Source: Streptomyces pyxinae | Lineage (GTDB): Bacteria; Actinomycetota; Actinomycetes; Streptomycetales; Streptomycetaceae | Length of the DNA stretch: 64,000 nucleotides | Direction of reading: 5' to 3' | Assembly (NCBI RefSeq): GCF_024756275.1 | Contig: NZ_JANUGQ010000004.1 | Span: 124,001-188,000, forward strand | Shown here: piece after piece, positions 9,518 to 18,154 of the stretch | Position numbering within the stretch: position 1 is the stretch's first letter | How the letters are laid out: each line of letters opens with the position of its first letter | Notes under the pieces: generated by a model | Told to the model about the DNA's origin: nothing | Database searches by the model: none | The model's input: only the letters and a program-made list of their open reading frames with translations | Program-made: the position numbers and the translations under genes

Positions 9518-10858
9518 ATGCCGAACGGTGCACTGCGCGCCGAGCTCCTCCAGCGCCAGGAGCGGCGCGAATCCGCCGCCCGCACCTACGCGCGCACCCT
9601 CCCCGTCGCCCCCGTGCACGCCGCCGGCGCGGTGGTCACCGGGGCCGACGGCCGCACCTATCTGGACTGCCTCTCGGGGGCCGGCACCCTGGCGCTGGGC
9701 CACAACGACCCGGAGACCATCGCCGCGATGCAGGCGGTGCTCGCCTCGGGCGCGCCGCTGCACACCCTGGATCTGATCACGCCGCAGAAGGACGCGTTCA
9801 GCGGCGCGCTGCTGGGCCTGCTCCCGGGAGAGCTGCGGGAGAACGCCCGGCTGCACTTCTGCGGACCGGCCGGCACCGACGCGGTGGAGGCGGCGCTGAA
9901 GCTGGCCCGGCACGCCACCGGCCGGCGCGGGGTGGTGGCCTTCACCGGGGCGTATCACGGGATGACCCTGGGCGCGGCCGCCGTCTCCGGTCCGGTCCGG
10001 ATGAGCGGGGCCGCCGGGCCGGACGCCGTACCGGTGACCCGGCTGCCCTACCCGTACGGGCTCCGCTGCCCGTTCGGCACCGGGGACGCCGAGCGCTCCG
10101 GGGAGCTGTCCGCACGGCTGCTGGAGAGCCTGGTCACCGACCCCGGCAGCGGGGTGGGCCGGCCGGCCGCGGTCGTGCTGGAAGTGGTGCAGGGCGAGGG
10201 CGGGGTGATCGAAGGGCCGGACGGCTGGCTGCGTGAGATCCGCCGGATCACCGCCGAGCACGGCATCGTCCTGATCGTGGACGAGGTCCAGACCGGCGTC
10301 GGGCGCACCGGCCACTTCTGGGCGTGTGAGCGGGCGGGGGTGACCCCCGACATCCTGGTCACCTCCAAGGCGGTGGGCGGCGGCCAGCCGCTCGCCCTGA
10401 TCGCCTACCGGCCCGAGCTGGACACCTGGCCCGCCGGTCACCACACCGGTACCTTCCGTGGAAACACCCTGGCCATGGTCGCCGGCCTGGTCACCCTGCG
10501 CGCCGTGGCGGAGCGTCAGCTGGCCGAGCGGGCGCTGAAACTGGGCGAGCGGCTGCGGCGCGGGCTGCGGGAGATCGCCGCGGGTCACCCGGAGTTCGGG
10601 CAGGTACGGGGACGGGGGCTGATGATCGGTGTGGAGCTGGTCGATCCGGGCGGCAGCCCCGGGCCCGACGGCGCGCCGCCCAGCGACCCGGTGCTCGCCC
10701 GGGCACTGCGGGCCGCCTGTCTGGAGCGGGGACTGATCCTGGAGCTGGGCGGCCGGAACGACACCGTGCTGCGGTTGCTCCCGCCCCTGGTGCTCACCGA
10801 CGAGCAGGCCGACACGGTGCTGGACCGGATCGCCCGGGCGCTGGAGAGCCGAGCGTGA
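9518..10858 (+). CDS. L-2,4-diaminobutyrate:2-oxoglutarate aminotransferase, siderophore type
   Basis: 446-residue class III PLP aminotransferase. It should convert aspartate semialdehyde and glutamate to L-2,4-diaminobutyrate, the first step toward 1,3-diaminopropane. Motifs: CLSGAGTLALGHNDPE, FCGPAGTDAVEAALKLAR, FTGAYHGMTLGA, LEVVQGEGG, VDEVQTGVGRTG, and the PLP lysine in DILVTSKAVGGGQPLA, then HTGTFRGNTLA. The family matches RhbA/DABA-AT rather than generic ornithine aminotransferases, and the next gene encodes the matching decarboxylase. ATG 9518 comes 88 bases after the iron box. Its stop overlaps the next start by 4 bases (GTGA). Confidence 0.9.
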   Translation: MPNGALRAELLQRQERRESAARTYARTLPVAPVHAAGAVVTGADGRTYLDCLSGAGTLALGHNDPETIAAMQAVLASGAPLHTLDLITPQKDAFSGALLGLLPGELRENARLHFCGPAGTDAVEAALKLARHATGRRGVVAFTGAYHGMTLGAAAVSGPVRMSGAAGPDAVPVTRLPYPYGLRCPFGTGDAERSGELSARLLESLVTDPGSGVGRPAAVVLEVVQGEGGVIEGPDGWLREIRRITAEHGIVLIVDEVQTGVGRTGHFWACERAGVTPDILVTSKAVGGGQPLALIAYRPELDTWPAGHHTGTFRGNTLAMVAGLVTLRAVAERQLAERALKLGERLRRGLREIAAGHPEFGQVRGRGLMIGVELVDPGGSPGPDGAPPSDPVLARALRAACLERGLILELGGRNDTVLRLLPPLVLTDEQADTVLDRIARALESRA

Positions 10859-12567
10859 ACGTGCTCCCCTCCGCACCCGGCACCCCCGCTCCCCGCCCGG
10901 CACCCGGCGGTCCCGGGGCGCCCGGCACCGACGAGGTGTCCGGCGCCGACCCAGCGGCCGGCGCCGACACGGCGTACGGCACCGACGAGGTGCCCGGCAC
11001 CGGCATGGCGTACGGCCCGCTCCCCGCCGGCGGCCCAACCGGCACGTCCCGCACGTCCGGTACGCCGGGCGCCGGCGGCTCGTCCGGTGCGCACGGCGCT
11101 CCCGGCCCCGCCGGCCCGCCGGCGACGGCCGCCGTCGCCGGCGGTACCGGGGGGCCGGCCGCTCTGGCCGAGCTGACCGGCGTGGTGCTCGACGCTCTCG
11201 CCGAGGGGGCGGCAGCGCGCTCCGGGCCGCTCCCGGCGGGCGGCCCGGCGGCCGTGGCCGAGCGGCTGGCCGCTGCCTGCTCCCCCGCGCTGCCCGAGCA
11301 CGGCACCGGGGCCGGGGAGGCCCTGCGTAGCGTCGTACGGGCGGTGGCCGAGGGCGCGGCCGACCCGGCCGATCCGGGTTGCGTGGCCCATCTGCACTGT
11401 CCGCCGCTGGCGGTGGCGGCGGCGGCCGACCTGGCGGCCTCGGCGCTGAACCCGTCGATGGACTCCTGGGACCAGGCCCCGGCCGCCGCCGTACTGGAGG
11501 AGCGGGTCACCGCCGCCCTCGCCGCCCTGGTCCACCCGGCCGCCCCCGCCCCGGACGCCCTGGTCACCAGCGGGGGCACCGAGTCCAATCTGGTCGCCCT
11601 GCTGCTGGCCAGGGAGCGGGCCCGGGCGGCCGGCGCGGCCGGGGTGCGGGTGGTGTGCGGGAGCAACGCGCACCACAGCGTGCGCCGGGCGGCCTGGCTG
11701 CTCGGCCTGCCCGCCCCGGTGACCACGGGCTGCCGGGCCGGCCGGATGGTGCCCGCCGAGGTGGACCGGGCGCTCGCCGGGCTGGCCGGACCCGCCCTGG
11801 TGGTGGCCACCGCCGGCACCACCGACGAGGGGCTGATCGACCCGCTGCCCGAGCTGGCCGAGGTGGCCGCCGCGCACGGCGCCGAGCTGCATGTGGACGC
11901 CGCCTACGGCGGTCCGCTGCTCTTCAGTGAGGCGCTCGCGCCCCGGCTGGCCGGGCTGGACGCGGCGGTGTCGGTCACCCTGGATCTGCACAAGCTGGGC
12001 TGGCAGCCGGTGTCGGCGGGGCTGCTGACGGTGCGGGACGCGGCGGCGCTGCGCCCGCTGGAGTTCCAGGCCGACTATCTGAACGCCGATGACGACACCG
12101 AGGCCGGGCTGCCGGATCTGCTGGGCCGCTCGCTGCGCACCTCCCGCCGCCCCGATGTACTGAAGATCGCCGTCACCCTGCGGGCCCTGGGCCGCCGGGG
12201 CATCGGCGCCCTGGTGGAGCACTGCGTGGCCGCCGCCGGGGTGTTCGCCGCCCGGGTGGACGCCCATCCGGAGCTGCGCCGCCGCCCGGGCGACCCCGGG
12301 ATCAGCACCGTGCTGTTCCGCCCGGCCGCCGCCGACTCCCTGCCGGCCGGCAGGGACGAGGCACTGGTGGCCGGGGTGCGCCGGCGGCTGCTGGCGGACG
12401 GCCGGGCGGTGGTGGGCCGCGCCCTGGCGGAGGACGCCGACGGCACGGTACGCCTCTGGCTGAAGGCCACTTTGCTCCACCCGCGGACCACCGGAGGCGA
12501 GCTGGCGGACCTGCTGCTGCCCGCCGTCGTCGCGGCCGCACGCACCGAGCTCCTGGAAGGACCCTGA
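10855..12567 (+). CDS. L-2,4-diaminobutyrate decarboxylase (PLP group II)
   Basis: 570-residue decarboxylase producing 1,3-diaminopropane. The catalytic part starts near residue 100: HLHCPPLAVAAAADL, ALNPSMDSWDQAP, TSGGTESNLVALLLAR, the HHSV ring-stacking motif, VATAGTTDEGLIDP, HVDAAYGGP and the PLP lysine in TLDLHKLGWQPVS. This is the pattern of DABA/tyrosine/glutamate-type group II enzymes, closest in context to RhbB. The first about 100 residues are a Gly/Ala/Pro/Thr-rich low-complexity tail not needed for the fold; the true start could lie inside it, but GTG 10855 overlaps the upstream stop. Confidence 0.88.
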   Translation: MNVLPSAPGTPAPRPAPGGPGAPGTDEVSGADPAAGADTAYGTDEVPGTGMAYGPLPAGGPTGTSRTSGTPGAGGSSGAHGAPGPAGPPATAAVAGGTGGPAALAELTGVVLDALAEGAAARSGPLPAGGPAAVAERLAAACSPALPEHGTGAGEALRSVVRAVAEGAADPADPGCVAHLHCPPLAVAAAADLAASALNPSMDSWDQAPAAAVLEERVTAALAALVHPAAPAPDALVTSGGTESNLVALLLARERARAAGAAGVRVVCGSNAHHSVRRAAWLLGLPAPVTTGCRAGRMVPAEVDRALAGLAGPALVVATAGTTDEGLIDPLPELAEVAAAHGAELHVDAAYGGPLLFSEALAPRLAGLDAAVSVTLDLHKLGWQPVSAGLLTVRDAAALRPLEFQADYLNADDDTEAGLPDLLGRSLRTSRRPDVLKIAVTLRALGRRGIGALVEHCVAAAGVFAARVDAHPELRRRPGDPGISTVLFRPAAADSLPAGRDEALVAGVRRRLLADGRAVVGRALAEDADGTVRLWLKATLLHPRTTGGELADLLLPAVVAAARTELLEGP

Positions 12568-12572
12568 CCCCG

Positions 12573-14093
12573 ATGGCTCCAGCCATATCCCCGTCCGGCC
12601 GCCGCCCCGGCGGCGGAAGCACCACCGGGCCGGGCGCCCCGGCCGCCCCGGCCCGCCGCTCCGCCCCCGCCGGCCGGGCCGGGCCGGAGGGCGCGGGAGC
12701 GCCCGGCCGGCTCCCCGGCGACGACCGGGTGCTGGACCTGCTCGGCGTCGGCATCGGCCCGTTCAATCTGTCGCTCGCCGCACTGGCGGACGGGGTGCCC
12801 GGCCTGGACGCGCTCTTCCTGGAGCAGCGCCCCGCCTTCCACTGGCACCCGGGGCTGCTCATCGACGGAGCCACCCTCCAGGTGCCGTTCCTCGCCGACC
12901 TGGTGAGCCTGGTGGACCCCACCAGCCGCTGGTCGTTCCTCAACCATGTCCGGGAGGGCGAGCGGCTGTTCCCCTTCTACTTCGCGGAACGGTTCCACAT
13001 CGAGCGCGCCGAGTACGACGCGTACTGCCGCTGGGTCAGCGAACGGCTGCCGTCCTGCCGCTTCGGCCACCGGGTGGACAGCGTGTGCTGGGACACGGAG
13101 CGGGCGGCGTTCCAGGTGGACGTCACCCGGCTCGGCACGGGCGGCACGGCCGAGCGGACGGACCGGTTCCACGCCCGGCACCTCGCGCTGGGGGTCGGCA
13201 CCGCCCCGTACGTCCCCGAACCACTGCGCACGGTGGCCGGCGACCCCGCGGCCCCGGTGCTGCACTCCGCCGACTATCTGGCGCACCGGGAGCGGCTGCT
13301 CGCCGCCCGGCATGTCACCGTGGTCGGCTCCGGGCAGTCCGGCGCGGAGGTGCTGCTCGATCTGCTACGGGCCCGGCCGCGCGGGCGGGAGGGGCTGACC
13401 TGGCTGGCCCGGACCCGGGGGTTCTCCCCGATGGAGTACAGCAAACTGGGCCTGGAACACTTCACGCCCGACTACACCCACTACTTCCACGGCCTTCCCG
13501 AGCCGGTCCGGGACCGGCTGCTGCCCGCGCAGTGGCAGCTCTACAAGGGGGTCAGCGCGGAGACACTGGGCGAGATCCACGACGAGCTCTATCGCCGGGT
13601 GACGCCGGACGGCTGGCCCGACGTCACCCTGACCCCCGGGGTCGCGGTCACCGGCGGCCGTGCCGTGGGCGGCCGGGTGGAGCTGACGCTCACCCATACG
13701 GAGCAGGGCGGCGAGGCGCGGCTGACCACGGACGCGGTGGTGCTGGCCACCGGGTACGCCGAGCGGTCGGTCGCGGAGCTGCTGGCACCGCTCGGCCCGT
13801 ATCTGCTGCGGGACGCGGCGGGCCGGCCACTGATCGACGCCCGGCAGCGGCTGGAGCTCGACGGAACGGTCGCCGGCTCGGTCTTCGTCCAGAACGCCGA
13901 GCGCCACACCCATGGCGTCGGCGCCCCCGACCTGGGGCTGGCGGCCTGGCGGTCGGCGGTGATCCTCAACGCGCTGACCGGCAAGGAGGTCTATCCGCTG
14001 CCGCGCCGTACCGCGTTCACCACCTTCGGTCTCCCCGGCGCCCGCCCGGCCGGCGACCACCCGGCCGACCCGGCCCCCGGCGACCACCGCTGA
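12573..14093 (+). CDS. FAD/NADPH-dependent diamine N-monooxygenase (IucD/DesB/RhbE family)
   Basis: 506-residue flavoprotein that hydroxylates a primary amine of a diamine, making the N-OH that becomes a hydroxamate. Motifs: FAD site DLLGVGIGPFNLSLAA, substrate region FHWHPGLLIDGATLQVPFLADL, NADPH site VTVVGSGQSGAEVLLDLL, and the ATGY motif VVLATGYAERSVAELL near the C-terminus. The N-terminal about 50 residues are a Gly/Pro-rich extension. Given the two upstream genes, the substrate is most likely 1,3-diaminopropane rather than lysine or cadaverine. It starts 5 bases after the decarboxylase stop, so it belongs to the same operon. Confidence 0.92.
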   Translation: MAPAISPSGRRPGGGSTTGPGAPAAPARRSAPAGRAGPEGAGAPGRLPGDDRVLDLLGVGIGPFNLSLAALADGVPGLDALFLEQRPAFHWHPGLLIDGATLQVPFLADLVSLVDPTSRWSFLNHVREGERLFPFYFAERFHIERAEYDAYCRWVSERLPSCRFGHRVDSVCWDTERAAFQVDVTRLGTGGTAERTDRFHARHLALGVGTAPYVPEPLRTVAGDPAAPVLHSADYLAHRERLLAARHVTVVGSGQSGAEVLLDLLRARPRGREGLTWLARTRGFSPMEYSKLGLEHFTPDYTHYFHGLPEPVRDRLLPAQWQLYKGVSAETLGEIHDELYRRVTPDGWPDVTLTPGVAVTGGRAVGGRVELTLTHTEQGGEARLTTDAVVLATGYAERSVAELLAPLGPYLLRDAAGRPLIDARQRLELDGTVAGSVFVQNAERHTHGVGAPDLGLAAWRSAVILNALTGKEVYPLPRRTAFTTFGLPGARPAGDHPADPAPGDHR

Positions 14094-14434
14094 GACCGTC
14101 CCGCGCCTGAGCGATCCCCCAGCCGCTCGGGACCGGGACGGCGCCCGCACCGGCCGACCGCCCGCTGACCCGGTCGTCGGGACAGTCCCGGCCACCCGCC
14201 CGGCCCGGTTGCCGGGACGACCCCCGGCCCGCCCGTCCGGGCCCACCCGGCGGGCCGGTCCGGCCGGTCCCCGGGCCGCCGTCCCGGAACGCCCGCCGGG
14301 CATCCGCCGGGCACCCACCGTCCCTGAACTCCGCGCCCCCGTGCCCCGTACGACCCGGCGGGCGGCGAGTCGCCCGTCTCCCCCGGGTGGTCCGCCGCCG
14401 CCCGGCCCCCACGCCGAAGGACCTGGCCGCACAG
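14094..14434. other. Long intra-operon spacer
   Basis: 341 bases between the N-monooxygenase stop and the preferred synthetase start, unusual in an operon whose other junctions are 4-base overlaps or 5 bases. It is very GC-rich and shows no convincing gene or iron box. An in-frame GTG at 14387 could shorten it by 48 bases. Confidence 0.5.
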
Positions 14435-16276
14435 ATGAGCTCCTCCCCCGCTTCCCCGCCCCGACCGCCCGGACCCGCCGACGACCCCGGCGGCTGGGCC
14501 GACCGTGACGCCACCGCCCGGCTGCTGCGCTGCTGGGTGCGGGAGACGGGAGCGGCCCGGCCCGCCGGCGGTGTGCTGCGCCTGCCGCTGCCCGCCTCGG
14601 GCACGGTGCTCACCGTCCCGGTCGAGCACTGGTCGCCGGCCGGGTGGCACCGCTTCGGCCCGGCCCGGCTGGCCACCGGGACACCCGCGCCCGCCGCCGT
14701 GGTGGCCGCGCTGCTCGCCCTGGAGGCGTCCGGCGGCGACCCGGCCGCCACGGCCGAACTCACCGGCCGGGTCACCGACTCGGCGCTGCGGGTGGCGGAG
14801 TTCGTACGGCTCCGCTCGGCGGCGCCCGATGACCCGCCCGGCACCACCGCCTTTCTCGCCGCCGAGCAGGCGCTGCTGACCGGCCACCCGTTCCATCCGG
14901 CCCCCAAGAGCCGGGAGGGACTGACCGGCACGGAGGCGGAGCGCTTCTCGCCCGAGGCCCGGGGCGCCTTCCCGCTGCACTGGTTCGCCGCCGACCCCCG
15001 GGTGGTCGCCGCCGACTCGGCGCTGGGCCGGTCCGCCGCCGAGCTGCTCGCCGCCCTGCCCGGCGCGCCCGCGGCCCCGCCCGGCACGGTGCTGCTCCCG
15101 GCCCATCCCTGGCAGGCGCGGGACGTGCGGGGCCGCCCCGGCGTACGGGCGCTGCTCGCCGGCGGTCTGCTGCACGACCTGGGCCCGGCCGGCCCGGAGT
15201 GGTCGCCCACCTCCTCGGTCCGCACCCTGTACCGGGCGGACGCGCCGGTGATGCTGAAGCTCTCGCTGGGGCTGCGGATCACCAACTCCCGCCGCGAGAA
15301 CCTGCGCCCGGAGCTGCGCCGGGGCGTCGCGGTGGCCCGGCTGCTCGCCGCTGGCCTGGGCGCCCAACTGGCCGCCGCCCACCCGGGCTTCGGCCTGGTA
15401 CGGGACCCGGCGTGGCTGGCGGTGGACGCCCCGGACGGCTCCCCCACCGGGCTGGACGCCGTCCTGCGGGAGAACCCGTTCCGGCCGGGCGCCGCGCAGG
15501 CCGAATGCGTGGCCGGTCTGGTCGCGCCCCGGCCCGATCTGCCGGGCGGCGGCTCCCGGCTGTCGGCGCTGGTCCACGCCCGGGCGGGCCGGACCGGGCG
15601 GACGGTGGCGGAGGCGGCCGAGGAGTGGTTCCTGCGCTATCTGGACCACGTGGTGGCACCGGTGCTGTGGCTCCACGCCCGCTACGGCCTGGGCCTGGAG
15701 GCGCACCAGCAGAACACACTGGTGGTGCTGGACCGGGACGGGCTGCCGTGCGGCGGCCGTTACCGGGACAACCAGGGCTACTACTTCTCGCCGAGCCGCA
15801 GTCCCGCGCTGTACCGCTGGATGCCGGGCGTCGGCCGTGACCTGGGCACCCAGGTGGCGGACGAGGTGATCGACGAGCGCCTCGTCTACTACCTGGGCGT
15901 GAACAACCTGCTGGGCCTGGTCGGCGCCCTCGGCTCCCAGGGCCTGGCCCGCGAGGAGCGGCTGCTGGGCCACGCCCGGCGCTTCCTGGCCGACCGGGCG
16001 GCCGGCCGAACCGCTGACCGGCCAGCCGGCGGCGGAGCCGACCGGGTGACCGGCCGGGTGGCGGACCCGGCCGCCGGCCCGGACGGCGCCGGGAGTCCCG
16101 GCGCCGCCGAGGAGCCCGGTGACTCGCCGGCCGCGCTGCTGGCGCGGGCGCCGGAGCTGCGGTGCAAGGCCAATCTCCTGACCCGCGTCCACGGACTGGA
16201 CGAACTGACCGGACCTCTGGAGTCCCAGTCCGTGTACGTCGGCATTCCCAACCCGATAGCGGAGGTGACGCAGTGA
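14435..16276 (+). CDS. NRPS-independent siderophore (NIS) synthetase, IucA/IucC family
   Basis: 613-residue ATP-dependent synthetase that amidates a carboxylate (citrate or succinyl group) with an N-hydroxylated diamine. Motifs: GHPFHPAPKSREG (ATP/phosphate-binding, near residue 150), LLPAHPWQ, SSVRTLY, MLKLSLGLRITNSRREN, the metal/ATP site EAHQQNTLV, RDNQGYYF, and the C-terminal FhuF-like region with KANLLTRV. The IucA and IucC types cannot be told apart safely by eye. Residues about 510-560 are a low-complexity Ala/Gly/Asp insert. ATG 14435 is chosen because residues upstream are not family-like. It overlaps the acyltransferase start by 4 bases. It is the only NIS synthetase in the cluster, whereas rhizobactin/schizokinen-type loci normally have two. 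Confidence 0.93.
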   Translation: MSSSPASPPRPPGPADDPGGWADRDATARLLRCWVRETGAARPAGGVLRLPLPASGTVLTVPVEHWSPAGWHRFGPARLATGTPAPAAVVAALLALEASGGDPAATAELTGRVTDSALRVAEFVRLRSAAPDDPPGTTAFLAAEQALLTGHPFHPAPKSREGLTGTEAERFSPEARGAFPLHWFAADPRVVAADSALGRSAAELLAALPGAPAAPPGTVLLPAHPWQARDVRGRPGVRALLAGGLLHDLGPAGPEWSPTSSVRTLYRADAPVMLKLSLGLRITNSRRENLRPELRRGVAVARLLAAGLGAQLAAAHPGFGLVRDPAWLAVDAPDGSPTGLDAVLRENPFRPGAAQAECVAGLVAPRPDLPGGGSRLSALVHARAGRTGRTVAEAAEEWFLRYLDHVVAPVLWLHARYGLGLEAHQQNTLVVLDRDGLPCGGRYRDNQGYYFSPSRSPALYRWMPGVGRDLGTQVADEVIDERLVYYLGVNNLLGLVGALGSQGLAREERLLGHARRFLADRAAGRTADRPAGGGADRVTGRVADPAAGPDGAGSPGAAEEPGDSPAALLARAPELRCKANLLTRVHGLDELTGPLESQSVYVGIPNPIAEVTQ

Positions 16277-16824
16277 TACGCGAGGACATACTGGTCGCGG
16301 AGACCGAGCTGGCACAGGGGACGTTCACCCTCCGGGCGGTCGACCCGGCCGACGACGCCGAGCTGATCCATGCCTGGATGAACGACCCCGAGGTGGCCCG
16401 CTACTGGGTGCGCGCCCAGCCGCTGGAGCGGGTCGCCGCCTATCTGCGCCAGCAGGTGGCGAGCGCCCACTCCACCCCTTTCGTGGGCTGTCTGGACGGT
16501 ACGCCGATGAGCTACTGGGAGGTGTACCGGGCCGACCTCGACCCGCTCGCCCATCACTACGCGGCCCGCCCCCGGGACGCGGGCGTCCATCTGCTGCTCG
16601 GCCCGGCGGAGTGCCGGGGGCGCGGGCTCGGCTCGGTGCTGCTGCGGGCGGTCTCCAACTGGCTGCTGCGCAGCGACCCGTACGCGGGCCGGGTGGTGGC
16701 CGAGCCCGACATCCGCAATGTGCGCTCGGTGCGGGCCTTCGAGAGCGCCGGGTTCCGGATGATCCGCCAGCTCGACCTGCCCGACAAGCGGGCCGCCTTC
16801 ATGGTGCGCGAGCGCCTGGCCTGA
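16273..16824 (+). CDS. GNAT-type N-hydroxylamine acyltransferase of the siderophore cluster
   Basis: 183-residue GNAT of the IucB/RhbD/DesC-like siderophore branch: FTLRAVDPADDAELIHAWMNDPEVARYW, then MSYWEVYRADLDPLAHHY, LLLGPAECRGRGLGSVLLRAV (acetyl-CoA pyrophosphate loop), and RNVRSVRAFESAGFRM. It should acylate the N-hydroxy-diamine to the hydroxamate; acetyl- or succinyl-CoA cannot be distinguished by eye. The GTG start at 16273 overlaps the synthetase stop (GTGA). It is the last gene of the operon, which ends at a strong bidirectional hairpin. Confidence 0.9.
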   Translation: MIREDILVAETELAQGTFTLRAVDPADDAELIHAWMNDPEVARYWVRAQPLERVAAYLRQQVASAHSTPFVGCLDGTPMSYWEVYRADLDPLAHHYAARPRDAGVHLLLGPAECRGRGLGSVLLRAVSNWLLRSDPYAGRVVAEPDIRNVRSVRAFESAGFRMIRQLDLPDKRAAFMVRERLA

Positions 16825-16870
16825 CGGCGGCGCCCGCTGCCGGGCCGCTGCCGTACGCCGCCGGGCACGC

Positions 16871-16925
16871 CCCCCGTACGAGCCCCGTGCGTACCGGCCC
16901 CCGTACGAGTCCCCGTGCGTACCGG
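16871..16925. repeat. 27-28 base direct repeat, two copies
   Basis: Two adjacent copies of a unit reading CCCCCGTACGAG-(T)-CCCCGTGCGTACCGG, differing by one base. It sits just past the acyltransferase gene, before the terminator hairpin. No coding role is seen. Confidence 0.7.
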
Positions 16926-16937
16926 CCCCCGCGCATG

Positions 16938-16976
16938 CCACCGGGCCGGCCGGGAGCACCCCGACCGGCCCGGTGG
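16938..16976. terminator. Bidirectional terminator between convergent genes
   Basis: 17-base inverted repeat with one mismatch around a 5-base loop (AGCAC), between the stop of the rightward siderophore operon and the stop of the leftward secreted-protein gene. Stem-rich GC hairpins without U-tract are the normal terminator form in this genus. Confidence 0.75.
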
Positions 16977-17003
16977 GCGGTCACCGCGCGGTGGGCCGTG
17001 GCC

Positions 17004-17801
17004 TCACTCGCAGCTGGCGATGGTGGAGCGGGCGCGGTCCGGTGAGGCGTGGACGACGCGGCACTGGTCGTCGTCGAGCCCGCCGTCCACGAAGCCCCAG
17101 CCGGGGCCGGCCTTGAGCACGCTGCCGCCCAGGCCGCTGATGCGGTCCTGGCCGGGGCCGCCCTGGATGACGCCGCCGGCCTCGGCACCGAGGGACTTGG
17201 CCTCGATGTGGTCGTTCTCCGAGCCGCCGAGAGCACGGCCGCCGAAGTCGATGGCGCCGGTGACGATGTGGTCCTCGCCGTCGTTGCCGAAGACCTGGCC
17301 GCCGCCGCGGGCGTAGTCGCCGGGGGCGCCGTGGACGCTGCCGACGGTGATCTTGTCGTTGCCCATGTCGCCGTAGACGGTGGCGCCGTGCTCGGCGGTG
17401 CCGCGCACGGTGGCGACGATCAGGGTGTCGTTGCCGTTGTTGCCGCGCACGGTCGACTGACCGTATCGGGGCGCCAGGTGGCTGGTCTGGATGGTGTCGT
17501 CGCCGTCCCCGCCGAGGATCTGGGAGTCGATGATGAGCCCCTTGACGCGGATGTAGTCGTCGCCACCCCCGCCCCAGATGGTCATGTTCTCGACGTCGTT
17601 CTCACACTCGATCCGGTCCTTGCGGTTGGTGCCGCGGACCTCGGCGCCCGGCGGCACGCTGACACCGTTGACGGTGCACTGGTGGCTCGGGAGCCCGCGG
17701 TCCAGCGCCACGGCCGGGGCGGCCGTGAGCGTGGTGGCGAGGATCGAGGTGGCGAACAGGGTGCGTACGGCGACGCGGGTCATGCGGGAAGTCGCTGGCA
17801 T
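17004..17801 (-). CDS. Secreted protein with calcium-binding (RTX-like) Gly/Asp repeats
   Basis: 265 residues. A Sec signal peptide is plain (basic MPATSRMTRVAVRT, hydrophobic LFATSILATTLTAAPAVA, cleavage near ALDRG). The mature part is a chain of degenerate hemolysin-type repeats such as WGGGGDDYI, LGGDGDDTI, RGNNGNDTL, YGDMGNDKI, FGNDGEDHI, LGGSENDHI and QGGPGQDRI, about one every 28-30 residues. These should fold as a parallel beta-roll that binds Ca2+. Cysteines near both ends (CTVNG, RIECEN, DDQCRV, IASCE) could form disulfides. Function is unknown; such proteins are common extracellular Streptomyces products. ATG 17801 has AGGAG eight bases upstream. Confidence 0.85.
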   Translation of the reverse strand: MPATSRMTRVAVRTLFATSILATTLTAAPAVALDRGLPSHQCTVNGVSVPPGAEVRGTNRKDRIECENDVENMTIWGGGGDDYIRVKGLIIDSQILGGDGDDTIQTSHLAPRYGQSTVRGNNGNDTLIVATVRGTAEHGATVYGDMGNDKITVGSVHGAPGDYARGGGQVFGNDGEDHIVTGAIDFGGRALGGSENDHIEAKSLGAEAGGVIQGGPGQDRISGLGGSVLKAGPGWGFVDGGLDDDQCRVVHASPDRARSTIASCE

Positions 17802-18154
17802 GCTTGGGTCTCCTGATGAGAGCTCCTACCGACGAGGCTTCTGCTTGCCCCCGGCCCTCCGGTCGCGTACCGGCTCCGCTCCCGGCCTCACCCATTCGTC
17901 ACAGCAAGTATGTTCATCGACCGGCCGAGTGGGGCATTCTGCGCCGCTCGCGCGGGGGACGGGGCGGGGCTCCTCCGTTCAGGGGTGGTTGGCGAGCGCG
18001 GCGACACGACCGGACCGGGTCCGGGAACACATCCGCGTGGCCGGCGACGCGGGCCCGCGGCCCGGGGCCGCGGACGGCGGGCGTCCGGCCCGTCGAGACC
18101 GCACCCCGCTCCGGCGCGAGCCGGGCACCAGCCGGACAGAGGAGTTTCCCCACC
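17802..18154. other. Divergent intergenic region, secreted repeat protein / P450
   Basis: 353 bases holding both promoters. An AT-richer segment (CATTCGTCACAGCAAGTATG) lies around 17890-17910. No gene for a cyclodipeptide synthase, ferredoxin or other P450 partner is present here. Confidence 0.55.

Noticed and set aside
16871..16925. Direct repeats as a CRISPR or attachment site
   Set aside because: Only two adjacent copies, no spacers, no integrase or cas gene.
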